Assembly: GCF_900107745.1 (NCBI RefSeq)
Contig: NZ_FNRO01000003.1
Span: 642,020 to 706,019, forward strand
Reading direction: 5' to 3'
DNA length: 64,000 bases
Source of the DNA: Variovorax sp. YR216
GTDB lineage: Bacteria; Pseudomonadota; Gammaproteobacteria; Burkholderiales; Burkholderiaceae_C
The notes below the pieces were generated by a model. It was not told where the DNA came from and did not search any database. It saw nothing but the letters and a program-made list of their open reading frames with translations. Of the stretch, positions 45,961 through 54,415 are shown in pieces (within the stretch, counting starts at the first letter, position 1; each line of letters begins with the position of its first letter). Position numbers and translations under genes: made by a program.

Positions 45961-47253
45961 GTGATGGCCACCTCCACGCATCAACCACTCGCCGAGCGCC
46001 TTCGACCCAGGAGCCTCGGCGAGGTCATCGGGCAGCAGCACCTGCTCGGTCCCGGCATGCCGCTGCGCATTGCCTTCGAGTCGGGCCAGCCGCACTCGTG
46101 CATCCTCTGGGGGCCGCCCGGCGTCGGAAAGACGACCATCGCCCGGCTGATGGCGGACGCATTCGACGCGCAGTTCCTCAGCATCAGCGCCGTGCTTGGG
46201 GGCGTGAAGGACATCCGAGACGCGGTCGATCGTGCCGTCGTGGCGCGCGACGGACTCGAGCAGCGCCGCACCATCGTGTTCGTCGACGAGGTGCATCGAT
46301 TCAACAAGAGCCAGCAGGACGCATTCCTGCCGCATGTGGAGTCGGGCCTTTTCACCTTCATCGGCGCGACGACGGAGAACCCTTCGTTCGAGGTGAACTC
46401 CGCGCTGCTCTCGCGTGCGGCCGTCTACGTACTCCAGCCCCTCGGCGAAGACGACCTCAAGCAGATCGTGAGCCGCGCGCAGGACATCCAGGCAGTCCCT
46501 GCGATCGAGGCGAAGGCGATCGATCGCCTCATCGCCTATGCCGACGGCGATGCGCGGCGACTGCTCAACACGCTCGAAACGCTCGCCATCGCCGCCGGCG
46601 CGGAGTCGCTCGACCACATCGCCGACGAATGGCTTCTGCGCGTCCTCGGCGAACGGATGCGCCGTTACGACAAGGGTGGCGACCAGTTCTACGACACCAT
46701 CTCGGCGCTGCACAAATCGGTGCGCGGCAGCGATCCGGATGCGGCGCTCTACTGGTTCGTGCGCATGCTCGATGGCGGCGCAGATCCGCGCTACATGGCA
46801 AGGCGGCTCGTGCGGATGGCGAGCGAGGACATCGGGCTGGCCGACCCGCGGGCGCTGCGTCTCGCCCTCGATGCCGCCGAGGTCTACGAGCGCCTCGGTT
46901 CGCCCGAGGGCGAACTCGCGTTGGCCGAGTGCGTCGTCTATCTTGCAATCGCACCGAAGTCGAACGCGGTCTACAAGGCCTACAACGAGGTCAAGGCCTT
47001 CATCAAGTCGGATGGAACGCGGCCGGTTCCGATGCATCTGCGCAATGCGCCGACGCGCCTGATGAAGCAACTCGACTACGGCAAAGGCTACCGCTATGCC
47101 CACGACGAAGAGGGCGGCTTCGCGGCCGGCGAGCGCTACATGCCCGATGGCGTCGAGCCCCCGCCTTTCTACCGGCCGGTCGAGCGTGGCCTCGAAATCA
47201 AGATCGCCGAGAAGGTCAGGGCGCTGCGCAAGCGCAACGAAGATGCGCGCTGA
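45961..47253 (+). CDS. rarA: Replication-associated recombination protein RarA (MgsA)
   Basis: This 430-residue AAA+ ATPase of the clamp-loader type has the N-terminal LAERLRPRSLGEVIGQQHLL, Walker A GPPGVGKT, Walker B FVDEVHRFNKSQQDA, and a C-terminal oligomerisation domain with ALYWFVRMLDGGADPRYMARR. It acts at stalled replication forks. The start may be GTG 45961 or ATG 45964. It follows lolA by 15 bases and ends before a terminator. Confidence 0.95.
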   Translation: MMATSTHQPLAERLRPRSLGEVIGQQHLLGPGMPLRIAFESGQPHSCILWGPPGVGKTTIARLMADAFDAQFLSISAVLGGVKDIRDAVDRAVVARDGLEQRRTIVFVDEVHRFNKSQQDAFLPHVESGLFTFIGATTENPSFEVNSALLSRAAVYVLQPLGEDDLKQIVSRAQDIQAVPAIEAKAIDRLIAYADGDARRLLNTLETLAIAAGAESLDHIADEWLLRVLGERMRRYDKGGDQFYDTISALHKSVRGSDPDAALYWFVRMLDGGADPRYMARRLVRMASEDIGLADPRALRLALDAAEVYERLGSPEGELALAECVVYLAIAPKSNAVYKAYNEVKAFIKSDGTRPVPMHLRNAPTRLMKQLDYGKGYRYAHDEEGGFAAGERYMPDGVEPPPFYRPVERGLEIKIAEKVRALRKRNEDAR

Positions 47254-47380
47254 TACGCATTTGCGCGCAGGGTGAGCGACTTCCGACCCCGACGCGCCTG
47301 ACTCTTTGCGCCAGCGGGAAAACCCCGGTCCCAAAACGCCCGAAATGTCAGGGAGCCGTGTCTAGAATTCCGCCCACAAG

Positions 47381-47414
47381 AAACCCGCCGTCGACACATG
47401 CTGGCGGGTTTTTT
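47381..47414 (+). terminator. Intrinsic terminator after rarA
   Basis: AAACCCGCC pairs with GGCGGGTTT around a 13-base loop and ends in a T-run. It lies between rarA and livH. A TAGAAT at 47363-47368 just before it could be a -10 box, in which case it might instead act as a leader attenuator of the liv operon. Confidence 0.7.
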
Positions 47415-47502
47415 GCTAAGTGAAACCAGGCGTCAATCCGGAACGCCGGGTCGACCGAGGCACCTCTCAAGGGTGTCACCACAAAAAAAGGGAATCCTCG
47501 CT

Positions 47503-48432
47503 ATGGACATCTTGCTGCAGCAGATCATCAACGGTCTGGTTCTCGGCAGCATGTACGCCTTGATAGCCTTGGGCTATACGATGGTGTACGGCATTATCAA
47601 TTTGATCAATTTCGCGCACGGAGAAGTGCTGATGGTCGGGGCGCTGACCAGTTGGAGCGTCATCGGCCTCATGCAGCAGTCCATGCCGGGCACGCCGGGT
47701 TGGGTGGTTCTGCTTCTCGCGCTGATCATCGCGTGCGTGGTGGCCGCCGCGCTCAATTTCGTGATCGAGAAGGTGGCCTACCGGCCGCTGCGCAACAGTC
47801 CCAAGCTGGCACCGCTGATCACCGCTATCGGCGTCTCGATCCTGCTGCAGACGCTGGCGATGATCATTTGGAAGCCGACGAACAAGGCCTACCCCAACCT
47901 GCTCCCGACCACACCGATTCATGTGGGCGGCGCGGTGATCTCGCCGACGCAGGTCATGATCCTCAGCGTGACCGCGATCTGTCTTGCGATCCTGACCTGG
48001 CTGGTCAACTACACCAAGCTCGGCCGCGCCATGCGCGCCACCGCCGAGAACCCGCGCGTCGCGGCCTTGATGGGCATCCGGCCCGACATGGTGATTTCGG
48101 CCACCTTCATCATCGGCGCCGTCCTGGCGGCGGTGGCGGGCGTGATGTACGCGTCCAACTATGGCATCGCGCAGCATGCGATGGGCTTCATTCCGGGGCT
48201 CAAGGCCTTTACCGCGGCAGTGTTCGGCGGCATCGGCAACCTCGCGGGCGCGGTGGTCGGCGGGATCCTGCTCGGGGTGATCGAGGCGATCGGCTCGGGG
48301 TACCTCGGCGCGCTGACCGGCGATGTGCTCGGCAGCCAGTACAGCGACATCATCGCGTTCGTCGTGCTGATCATCATGCTCACGCTGCGGCCGTCCGGCC
48401 TGCTCGGCGAGCGTGTGGCGGACCGTGCCTGA
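47503..48432 (+). CDS. livH: Branched-chain amino acid ABC transporter permease LivH
   Basis: This 309-residue inner-membrane permease has eight helices, LINFAHGEVLMVGA near the N-terminus and the EAA-like loop ENPRVAALMGIRPD. It pairs with LivM to form the channel of a type I importer for leucine, isoleucine, valine or related amides. The ATG at 47503 follows AAAAAGGGAA. It is the first of four liv genes. No LivJ/LivK receptor gene is adjacent. Confidence 0.93.
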   Translation: MDILLQQIINGLVLGSMYALIALGYTMVYGIINLINFAHGEVLMVGALTSWSVIGLMQQSMPGTPGWVVLLLALIIACVVAAALNFVIEKVAYRPLRNSPKLAPLITAIGVSILLQTLAMIIWKPTNKAYPNLLPTTPIHVGGAVISPTQVMILSVTAICLAILTWLVNYTKLGRAMRATAENPRVAALMGIRPDMVISATFIIGAVLAAVAGVMYASNYGIAQHAMGFIPGLKAFTAAVFGGIGNLAGAVVGGILLGVIEAIGSGYLGALTGDVLGSQYSDIIAFVVLIIMLTLRPSGLLGERVADRA

Positions 48433-48442
48433 GGAGATGGCC

Positions 48443-49624
48443 ATGAAACAAGGCAAGAACCTCCTTTTCGTCGTGATCGGAGCCATCGCGCTGCTGGCAC
48501 TGCCTTTGCTGCTGCAGACGCAGGGCAATGCCTGGGTCCGCATTGCCGACGTCGCGCTGCTCTATGTGATGCTGGCCTTGGGCCTGAACATCGTGGTGGG
48601 CTACGCCGGCCTGCTCGACCTCGGCTACGTGGCCTTTTTTGCGATCGGCGCCTATCTCTTTGCACTGCTCGAATCACCGCATCTGTCTGAGACCTTCCCG
48701 GCCTTCAAGGCCATGTTCCCGGGCGGCTTGCACAGTTCGCTGCTGATCGTGATTCCATTGGCGTTCGGCGTCGCAGCATTGTTCGGCGTGCTGCTCGGTG
48801 CACCGACTCTGAAGCTGCGCGGCGACTACCTCGCGATCGTGACGCTCGGTTTCGGCGAAATCATCCGCGTGTTCCTCAACAACCTCGACCAGCCGTTCAA
48901 CATCACGAACGGTCCCAAGGGCATTACCGCCATCGAGCCGGTGCACTTCTGGGGGCTCAATCTGGGCAAGGCGCTGAAGTTCGACGGCTTCACGATCTCG
49001 TCGGTCACGCTGTACTACTACCTCTTCCTGGCGTTGGTGCTCGTCACCATCCTGGTGTCGCACCGCCTGCAGGTGTCGCGCGTCGGCCGCGCCTGGATGG
49101 CCATCCGTGAAGACGAGATCGCCGCCAAGGCCATGGGCATCAACACCCGCAACATGAAGCTGCTGGCGTTCGGCATGGGCGCGAGCTTCGGCGGTGTTTC
49201 GGGATCGATGTTCGCGGCCTTCCAGGGCTTCGTCTCGCCCGAGTCGTTCAGCCTGATGGAGTCGGTGATGATCGTCGCGATGGTCGTGCTCGGCGGCATC
49301 GGCCACCTGCCTGGCGTCATCCTGGGTGCGGTGCTGCTCGCGGCGCTGCCGGAAGTGCTGCGCTATGTCGCGGCTCCGCTGCAGGCCATGACCGATGGGC
49401 GTCTCGACGCCTCGATCCTGCGCCAGCTGTTCATCGCGCTCGCGATGATCATCATCATGCTGGTGCGACCGCGCGGTCTCTGGCCGTCGCCGGAGCACGG
49501 CAAGTCGCTGGCCCGCAAGGGGACGGCGCCTGCTTCGGGCATGCCGGCCGCCGCGCCGGGCGTAGAGCAACCGGCCGACGAAGTGCCTGGCGTGGCATCG
49601 CGTCCGATGTCGATCAATCCTTGA
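48443..49624 (+). CDS. livM: Branched-chain amino acid ABC transporter permease LivM
   Basis: This 393-residue permease has eight to ten helices, LGLNIVVGYAGLLDLGYVAF early and the loop VGRAWMAIREDEIAAKAMGI. About 45 residues at the C-terminus form a hydrophilic Ala/Pro-rich tail. ATG 48443 is preferred because GAGGAG lies six bases upstream; an ATG at 48437 is too close to it. It follows livH by 10 bases. Confidence 0.93.
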   Translation: MKQGKNLLFVVIGAIALLALPLLLQTQGNAWVRIADVALLYVMLALGLNIVVGYAGLLDLGYVAFFAIGAYLFALLESPHLSETFPAFKAMFPGGLHSSLLIVIPLAFGVAALFGVLLGAPTLKLRGDYLAIVTLGFGEIIRVFLNNLDQPFNITNGPKGITAIEPVHFWGLNLGKALKFDGFTISSVTLYYYLFLALVLVTILVSHRLQVSRVGRAWMAIREDEIAAKAMGINTRNMKLLAFGMGASFGGVSGSMFAAFQGFVSPESFSLMESVMIVAMVVLGGIGHLPGVILGAVLLAALPEVLRYVAAPLQAMTDGRLDASILRQLFIALAMIIIMLVRPRGLWPSPEHGKSLARKGTAPASGMPAAAPGVEQPADEVPGVASRPMSINP

Positions 49625-49641
49625 GCGATGGGAGAACGAAC

Positions 49642-50412
49642 ATGAGCGACACCATCCTCAACGTACAAGGCATTTCGAAGCGATTCGGCGGCCTGCAGGC
49701 TCTGTCCGATGTAGGCATGAAGATCACGCGCGGCCAGGTCTACGGCCTGATCGGCCCCAACGGCGCGGGCAAGACCACGTTCTTCAACGTCATCACCGGT
49801 CTCTACACGCCAGACAGCGGCACCTTCGAGCTGGCCGGCAAGCCGTATCAGCCAACCGCAGTGCACGAGGTGGCCAAGGCCGGCATCGCACGCACCTTCC
49901 AGAACATCCGCCTGTTCGCGGAAATGACCGCGCTCGAGAACGTCATGGTCGGGCGTCACATCCGCACCCACTCGGGCGTGCTCGGTGCGATCTTCCGCAC
50001 CGGCGGCTTCAAGGCCGAGGAAGCGGCGATTGCCAAGCGGGCGCACGAACTGCTCGACTACGTGGGCATCGGCAAGTTCGCCGACTACAAGGCGCGCACG
50101 TTGAGCTACGGCGATCAGCGCCGTCTGGAGATTGCCCGCGCGCTGGCGACCGATCCGCAGCTCATTGCACTCGACGAGCCTGCGGCCGGCATGAATGCCA
50201 CCGAGAAGGTGCAACTGCGCCAGCTCATCGACCGCATCCGCAAGGACGACCGCACCATCCTCTTGATCGAGCACGACGTGAAGCTCGTGATGGGCCTGTG
50301 CGACCGGGTCACGGTGCTCGACTACGGAAAACAGATTGCCGAGGGAACGCCCGCGGACGTGCAGAAGAACGAAAAGGTGATCGAGGCCTACCTCGGCACC
50401 GGAGGACATTGA
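49642..50412 (+). CDS. livG: Branched-chain amino acid ABC transporter ATP-binding protein LivG
   Basis: This 256-residue ATPase has Walker A GPNGAGKT, an LSYGDQRRLEIARAL signature and Walker B LIALDEPAAG. The Q loop sits in ARTFQNIRLF. It pairs with LivF to energise LivHM. GGGAG lies upstream of ATG 49642, and the gene starts 17 bases after livM. Confidence 0.95.
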   Translation: MSDTILNVQGISKRFGGLQALSDVGMKITRGQVYGLIGPNGAGKTTFFNVITGLYTPDSGTFELAGKPYQPTAVHEVAKAGIARTFQNIRLFAEMTALENVMVGRHIRTHSGVLGAIFRTGGFKAEEAAIAKRAHELLDYVGIGKFADYKARTLSYGDQRRLEIARALATDPQLIALDEPAAGMNATEKVQLRQLIDRIRKDDRTILLIEHDVKLVMGLCDRVTVLDYGKQIAEGTPADVQKNEKVIEAYLGTGGH

Positions 50413-50413
50413 G

Positions 50414-51130
50414 ATGGCGCAAACCCTATTGAAAGTCAGCGGCCTGAAGGTTGCCTATGGCGGCATCCAGGCCGTGAAGGGCGTGGACTTCGAGGTGCGC
50501 GAGGGCGAGCTGGTGTCCCTGATCGGCTCGAACGGCGCCGGCAAGACGACGACGATGAAGGCCATCACCGGCACGCTGCCGTTCCTCGGTGGCGACATCG
50601 AGTTCCTGGGCAAGAGCATCAAGGGACGCGGCGCCTGGGATCTGGTGGGCGAGGGGCTGGTCATGGTGCCGGAAGGCCGCGGCGTGTTCACCCGCATGAC
50701 CATCACCGAGAACCTGCAGATCGGTGCGTACATCCGCAACGACAAGGCGGAGATCGCGCGCGACATCGACCGTGTCTTCACGACCTTCCCGCGCCTCAAG
50801 GAGCGCGCCAGCCAGCTCGCCGGAACGATGTCCGGCGGCGAACAGCAGATGCTCGCAATGGGCCGCGCGCTGATGGCGCGCCCCAAGGTGCTGCTGCTCG
50901 ACGAGCCTTCGATGGGCCTGTCGCCGATCATGGTCGACAAGATCTTCGAGGTGGTGAAGCAGGTCTACGACCAGGGCGTCACCGTGCTGCTCGTGGAGCA
51001 GAACGCCAGCCGAGCCCTGCAGCTGGCCGATCGCGGCTACGTGATGGAGTCGGGGTTGATCACCATGAGCGGCGACGCGAAGGTGATGCTGAACGACCCG
51101 AAGGTGCGCGCCGCGTATCTTGGGGAATGA
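50414..51130 (+). CDS. livF: Branched-chain amino acid ABC transporter ATP-binding protein LivF
   Basis: This 238-residue ATPase has Walker A GSNGAGKTTT, the signature MSGGEQQMLAMGRALMARP and Walker B LLLDEPSMG. It is typical of LivF in length and in the PEGRGVFTRMTITENL region. It starts one base after the livG stop (TGAGATG), so it is coupled. It is the last liv gene. Repeat copy E follows its stop with no gap. Confidence 0.95.
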   Translation: MAQTLLKVSGLKVAYGGIQAVKGVDFEVREGELVSLIGSNGAGKTTTMKAITGTLPFLGGDIEFLGKSIKGRGAWDLVGEGLVMVPEGRGVFTRMTITENLQIGAYIRNDKAEIARDIDRVFTTFPRLKERASQLAGTMSGGEQQMLAMGRALMARPKVLLLDEPSMGLSPIMVDKIFEVVKQVYDQGVTVLLVEQNASRALQLADRGYVMESGLITMSGDAKVMLNDPKVRAAYLGE

Positions 51131-51226
51131 CCCCCAAGCTTGCTCGCTTCGCGTAGCCGCCCACCCCCTTCCAGGGGGCGCCGCCGGCGGCCCGGCGGCG
51201 CCGGTTCCGCGGCGGCCCTGGGTTCG
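51131..51226 (+). repeat. Stop-adjacent structured repeat, copy E (divergent)
   Basis: CCCCCAAGC begins directly after the livF TGA. The first hairpin is CGCTTCGCG instead of CACTTCGTG, a compensating A-U to G-C change. CCCCC-ttcca-GGGGG and CCGGC-ggc-GCCGG are kept. It sits between convergent genes. Confidence 0.8.
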
Positions 51227-51234
51227 GGCCTCGG

Positions 51235-52209
51235 TCAGTCGACCTGGGCGCCGGTGGCCTTGACGACCTTTTCGTACTTGGCGAGTTCGCTCTTCATGAA
51301 TGCGCCGAACTGTTCGGGCGTGCTCGCGACGGGTTCGGCGAGCAGGGAGGCGAAGCGCGTCTTCGTCTCGGGCGTCTTCAGGGCCGCGACGAACGCCTGA
51401 TTGAGCTTGGCCACCATCTCCGGCGGCGTGCCTGCCGGCGCGACCAGGCCCCACCAGGTATCGATCGAGAAGCCCTTCAGCGTCGCGGCGACTGGCGGGA
51501 CGTCGGGCAGCGCGCTGCTGCGATCGGCGGTGGTCACGGCGATGGCCTTCAACTTGCCCGAGCGGATGTTGGGTGCGGCGGTCGCGAGGTTGTCGAAATT
51601 GAAGTCGACCTGCCCCGACAGCAGCGCCAGCTGTGCCGGATTGCCGCCGTTGAACGGAATGTGCACCGCGAAGATGCCCGCTTCCTTCTTGAACATCTCG
51701 CCGGCCAGATGCCCGGCGCTGCCGTTGCCGCCGCTGCCGTAGTTGAGCTTGCCGGGGTTCGCCTTGGCGTAGGCGATGAGATCGCGCAGGCTGTTGATGT
51801 TGAGGCGCTTCGCGGTGTCCGCGTTCATCACCAGCACATTGGGCACGCGGACCATCTGGGTGATGGGTGCGAAGTCTTTTGCCGCGTTGAAAGGCATCTT
51901 GGCGTAGAGCCACGGATTGACCGCATTCGTCGCGGTCGCCGCGATGCCGATGGTGAGCCCGTCCGGCGGCGCCTTGGCGATCATGTCCGCGCCGATGTTG
52001 CCGCCCGCGCCGGGCTTGTTGTCGATGATCACCGTTCCGAGCGAATCCTTGACGCCCTCGGCGAGCACGCGCGCGGTGACGTCGATCGGCCCGCCCGCCG
52101 CATACGGCACGATGAGCCGGATCGGGCGGTTCTGCGCAATGGCGTGAGGCGCGGCGATGACGGCCGTGGTGGCCGCAAGCGCGGCGAGGAAATGTCTTCT
52201 GGCGTTCAT
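51235..52209 (-). CDS. Bug/TctC family periplasmic solute receptor
   Basis: This 324-residue receptor has a signal peptide cleaved after AIA (about residue 25). The Bug opening RPIRLIVPYAAGGPIDVTAR, NKPGAGGNIGAD and the IPFNGGNPAQ motif are visible. It should bind a small carboxylate or similar ligand. No TctAB genes adjoin it, which is usual for the many orphan Bug receptors of this group. The start at 52209 is fixed by the signal peptide. It follows the ferredoxin-reductase gene by 34 bases on the same strand. Confidence 0.9.
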   Translation of the reverse strand: MNARRHFLAALAATTAVIAAPHAIAQNRPIRLIVPYAAGGPIDVTARVLAEGVKDSLGTVIIDNKPGAGGNIGADMIAKAPPDGLTIGIAATATNAVNPWLYAKMPFNAAKDFAPITQMVRVPNVLVMNADTAKRLNINSLRDLIAYAKANPGKLNYGSGGNGSAGHLAGEMFKKEAGIFAVHIPFNGGNPAQLALLSGQVDFNFDNLATAAPNIRSGKLKAIAVTTADRSSALPDVPPVAATLKGFSIDTWWGLVAPAGTPPEMVAKLNQAFVAALKTPETKTRFASLLAEPVASTPEQFGAFMKSELAKYEKVVKATGAQVD

Positions 52210-52243
52210 GTCTCTCTGTTGTTCGTTGATGTCTTCTTGATGT

Positions 52244-53308
52244 TCAGGGGATGGCCTTGTCCGCTTCCGTGGTGAAGGCGTCGGCGAAGAATTCCTCCTC
52301 GGGAAGGGCGCGCTTGGACACGTAGTCGTGCTTGGCGGAGTCGACGACCACGGGTGCGCCGCAGGCATACACCTGATGGCCCGACAGATCGTCGAAGTCC
52401 TCCATCACCGCAAGATGGACGAAGCCGGTACGTCCGTTCCAGTTGTCTTCCGGCACCGCGTTCGAGATCACCGGCACATAGCGCAGGTTTGGCAACTCGG
52501 CGAGCTGTGCGCGCACCCAGTCGTCCATGTAGAGGTCTTCGGGCCGGCGGCCGCCCCAGTACAGGCTGGCCGGACGCGTGATGCCCTTGTGCTTCATGTG
52601 CTCGATGACCGCCTTGATCGGCGCGAAGCCGGTGCCCGAGGCGAGGAAGATCAGCGGCTTGCCGGATTCCTCGCGCAGGAAGAAGCTGCCGTAGGGGCCT
52701 TCGATGCGAAGGATCTCTTTTTCCTTCATCGTGCCGAAGACGTGGTCGGTGAACTTGCCGCCCGGCAGATGGCGCAGGTGCAGTTCGATGCCTGTTCCCG
52801 GTTCCTGAAGTGTGTGCGGTGCGTTGGCCATCGAATAGCTGCGGCGGGTGCCGTCGCGCAGGATGAATTCGATGTACTGGCCCGCGTGGAACTGCAGCGG
52901 CTCGCCGGCCGGCAGTTGCAGGCGAAGCATCACGACGTCGTGCGACATCTTCGTGATGGCGGCGACGCGAACCGGCATCTTGCGGATCGGGAAGGCACCC
53001 GCTTCGGTGACCTGGCGCGACTCGAGCACCACATCGCTTTCGGGGGTCGCGCAGCAGGTGAGGACGTAGCCGGCCAGTTCCTCCTCCGCACTCAGGGCTT
53101 TGCTCTGGTGCAATTTCATCGTGACCGTGCCAGAGAGCTTCTTGCACTTGCAGGAACCGCAGGCGCCGTCCTTGCAGCCGTAGGGCAGGCCGATGCCCTG
53201 GCGGATGCCGGCCGCGAGAATGGTCTCGTCCGAATACGCCTGGAAGTGGCGTCCGCTCGGCTCCACCGTGATATGAAAGCCCGACTCGTTCGGGGCCGCA
53301 CTGGTCAT
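52244..53308 (-). CDS. 2Fe-2S ferredoxin/FAD-NAD(P) reductase (AscD-type electron transfer protein)
   Basis: This 354-residue fusion has an N-terminal plant-type ferredoxin with cluster ligands C45-x4-C50-x2-C53 and C85 (or C86). A FAD-binding barrel with RRSYSMAN follows, then an NAD-binding domain with ASGTGFAPIKAVIEH. It is usually annotated as CDP-6-deoxy-delta-3,4-glucoseen reductase, but no deoxysugar genes are present. It more likely serves an unidentified oxygenase or other partner. It is divergent from the epimerase-like gene across 36 bases. Confidence 0.88.
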   Translation of the reverse strand: MTSAAPNESGFHITVEPSGRHFQAYSDETILAAGIRQGIGLPYGCKDGACGSCKCKKLSGTVTMKLHQSKALSAEEELAGYVLTCCATPESDVVLESRQVTEAGAFPIRKMPVRVAAITKMSHDVVMLRLQLPAGEPLQFHAGQYIEFILRDGTRRSYSMANAPHTLQEPGTGIELHLRHLPGGKFTDHVFGTMKEKEILRIEGPYGSFFLREESGKPLIFLASGTGFAPIKAVIEHMKHKGITRPASLYWGGRRPEDLYMDDWVRAQLAELPNLRYVPVISNAVPEDNWNGRTGFVHLAVMEDFDDLSGHQVYACGAPVVVDSAKHDYVSKRALPEEEFFADAFTTEADKAIP

Positions 53309-53344
53309 GGTTATTCTTTACCGCTACTCAAAGGGAGATAAATT

Positions 53345-54274
53345 TTGCCCTCAATCAACAGCCCTCTCGGTGCGAAGCCCTCGCGCTTTCGCCGGGAGCG
53401 CGTGCTCGTGGTGGGATGCGGCGATGTCGGGCTGCGGGTGGTCGGGTTGCTGCGCGGGCGGGTCAACGTGCTCGCATCGACCTCGTCACCGCCGCGCGTG
53501 CCTGCGCTGCGACAGGTCGGCGCGAGGCCGATTGTCGCGGATCTCGATGATCCGACCTCGCTCCGACGTCTTTCGGGCATTGCGACCCGGGTACTGCATC
53601 TCGCGCCGCCGCCGCGCGTCGAAGGCGGTGAATGGTGGCGCGATGCGCGAACGCAGGCACTCGTGCAGGCGATGCGCCTGCGGTCGATGCCTTTGTCGTT
53701 CGTCTATGGCTCGACCAGCGGGGTCTACGGCGATTGCGGTGGCGCGCGGGTCGCGGAGACCCGCGCCGTGCGGGCCGACACCCCGCGCGCGCACCGCCGC
53801 GTCGATGCGGAGCGCAGTGTGCGGTGGCTCGGTCGCGCCGGCGTCTCTGTGCGCATATTGCGCATTCCGGGCATCTACGCGCCCGATCGCGAGGGCGGCA
53901 CACCGCGCGAGCGACTCCAGCGCGGCACGCCGGTGCTGCGTGCGGAAGACGACGTCTACACCAACCACATCCACGCCGACGATCTCGCCCGCGTCTGCCT
54001 TGCGACCTTGTGGCGCGGCGGACCACAGCGCGTGTTCAACGTGAGCGACGACAGCGAGATCAAGATGGGCGACTACGTCGAACTCGCCGCGAGGCTGTAC
54101 GGGATGCCGCCGCCACCGCGCATCGCGCGCGAGGAGGCGCAGGCGCAGCTTCCGCTGTCGTTGTTGAGCTTCATGGGGGAATCGCGCCGGCTCGACAACA
54201 CGCGCCTCAAGCGCGAACTGCGCATCCGGCTGCGCTATCCGACGGTCGAGTCGGGACTTGTGTCCGATCGTTGA
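53345..54274 (+). CDS. NAD(P)-dependent epimerase/dehydratase-like protein (YeeZ-type)
   Basis: This 309-residue extended-SDR Rossmann protein has the binding loop VLVVGCGDVGLRV near residue 20, FVYGSTSGVYGD at the catalytic serine/tyrosine position, and IPGIYAPDRE. It resembles YeeZ-like nucleoside-diphosphate-sugar epimerase relatives of unknown substrate. The start is TTG 53345, with AGGGAGA seven bases upstream. The expected Tyr-x3-Lys is not obvious, as in many YeeZ members. Confidence 0.8.
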   Translation: MPSINSPLGAKPSRFRRERVLVVGCGDVGLRVVGLLRGRVNVLASTSSPPRVPALRQVGARPIVADLDDPTSLRRLSGIATRVLHLAPPPRVEGGEWWRDARTQALVQAMRLRSMPLSFVYGSTSGVYGDCGGARVAETRAVRADTPRAHRRVDAERSVRWLGRAGVSVRILRIPGIYAPDREGGTPRERLQRGTPVLRAEDDVYTNHIHADDLARVCLATLWRGGPQRVFNVSDDSEIKMGDYVELAARLYGMPPPPRIAREEAQAQLPLSLLSFMGESRRLDNTRLKRELRIRLRYPTVESGLVSDR

Positions 54275-54290
54275 ACGGACCGAAAAGCGC

Positions 54291-54375
54291 TGGTGCCCGG
54301 GGCCGGAATCGAACCGGCACGCCTTGCGGCGGGGGATTTTGAGTCCCCTGCGTCTACCAATTTCACCACCCGGGC
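54291..54375 (-). tRNA. tRNA-Leu(CAA)
   Basis: On the minus strand the 85-base sequence starts GCCCGGG and ends CCCGGGC-ACCA, giving a full acceptor stem with encoded CCA. The anticodon arm is GGGGA-CTCAAAA-TCCCC (anticodon CAA). A long variable arm GCC-GCAA-GGC, typical of leucine tRNAs, and GGTTCGAATCC in the T loop complete the cloverleaf. It reads UUG codons. Confidence 0.97.
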
Positions 54376-54395
54376 TGGAAGGAAGGAAGCCCGAA

Positions 54396-54401
54396 ATTAT
54401 G
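54396..54401 (-). promoter_or_regulatory. Probable -10 box of tRNA-Leu
   Basis: CATAAT on the minus strand lies about 20 bases upstream of the mature tRNA 5' end. A possible -35 (TTGCAT) lies inside the start of cysM. The tRNA promoter therefore overlaps the cysM initiation region. Confidence 0.5.
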
Positions 54402-54415
54402 GCACAGTGACTCCC

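Noticed and set aside
47381..47414. Calling the hairpin before livH a definite attenuator
   Set aside because: A plain terminator of rarA explains it equally well, and no leader peptide with Leu, Ile or Val codons was found.
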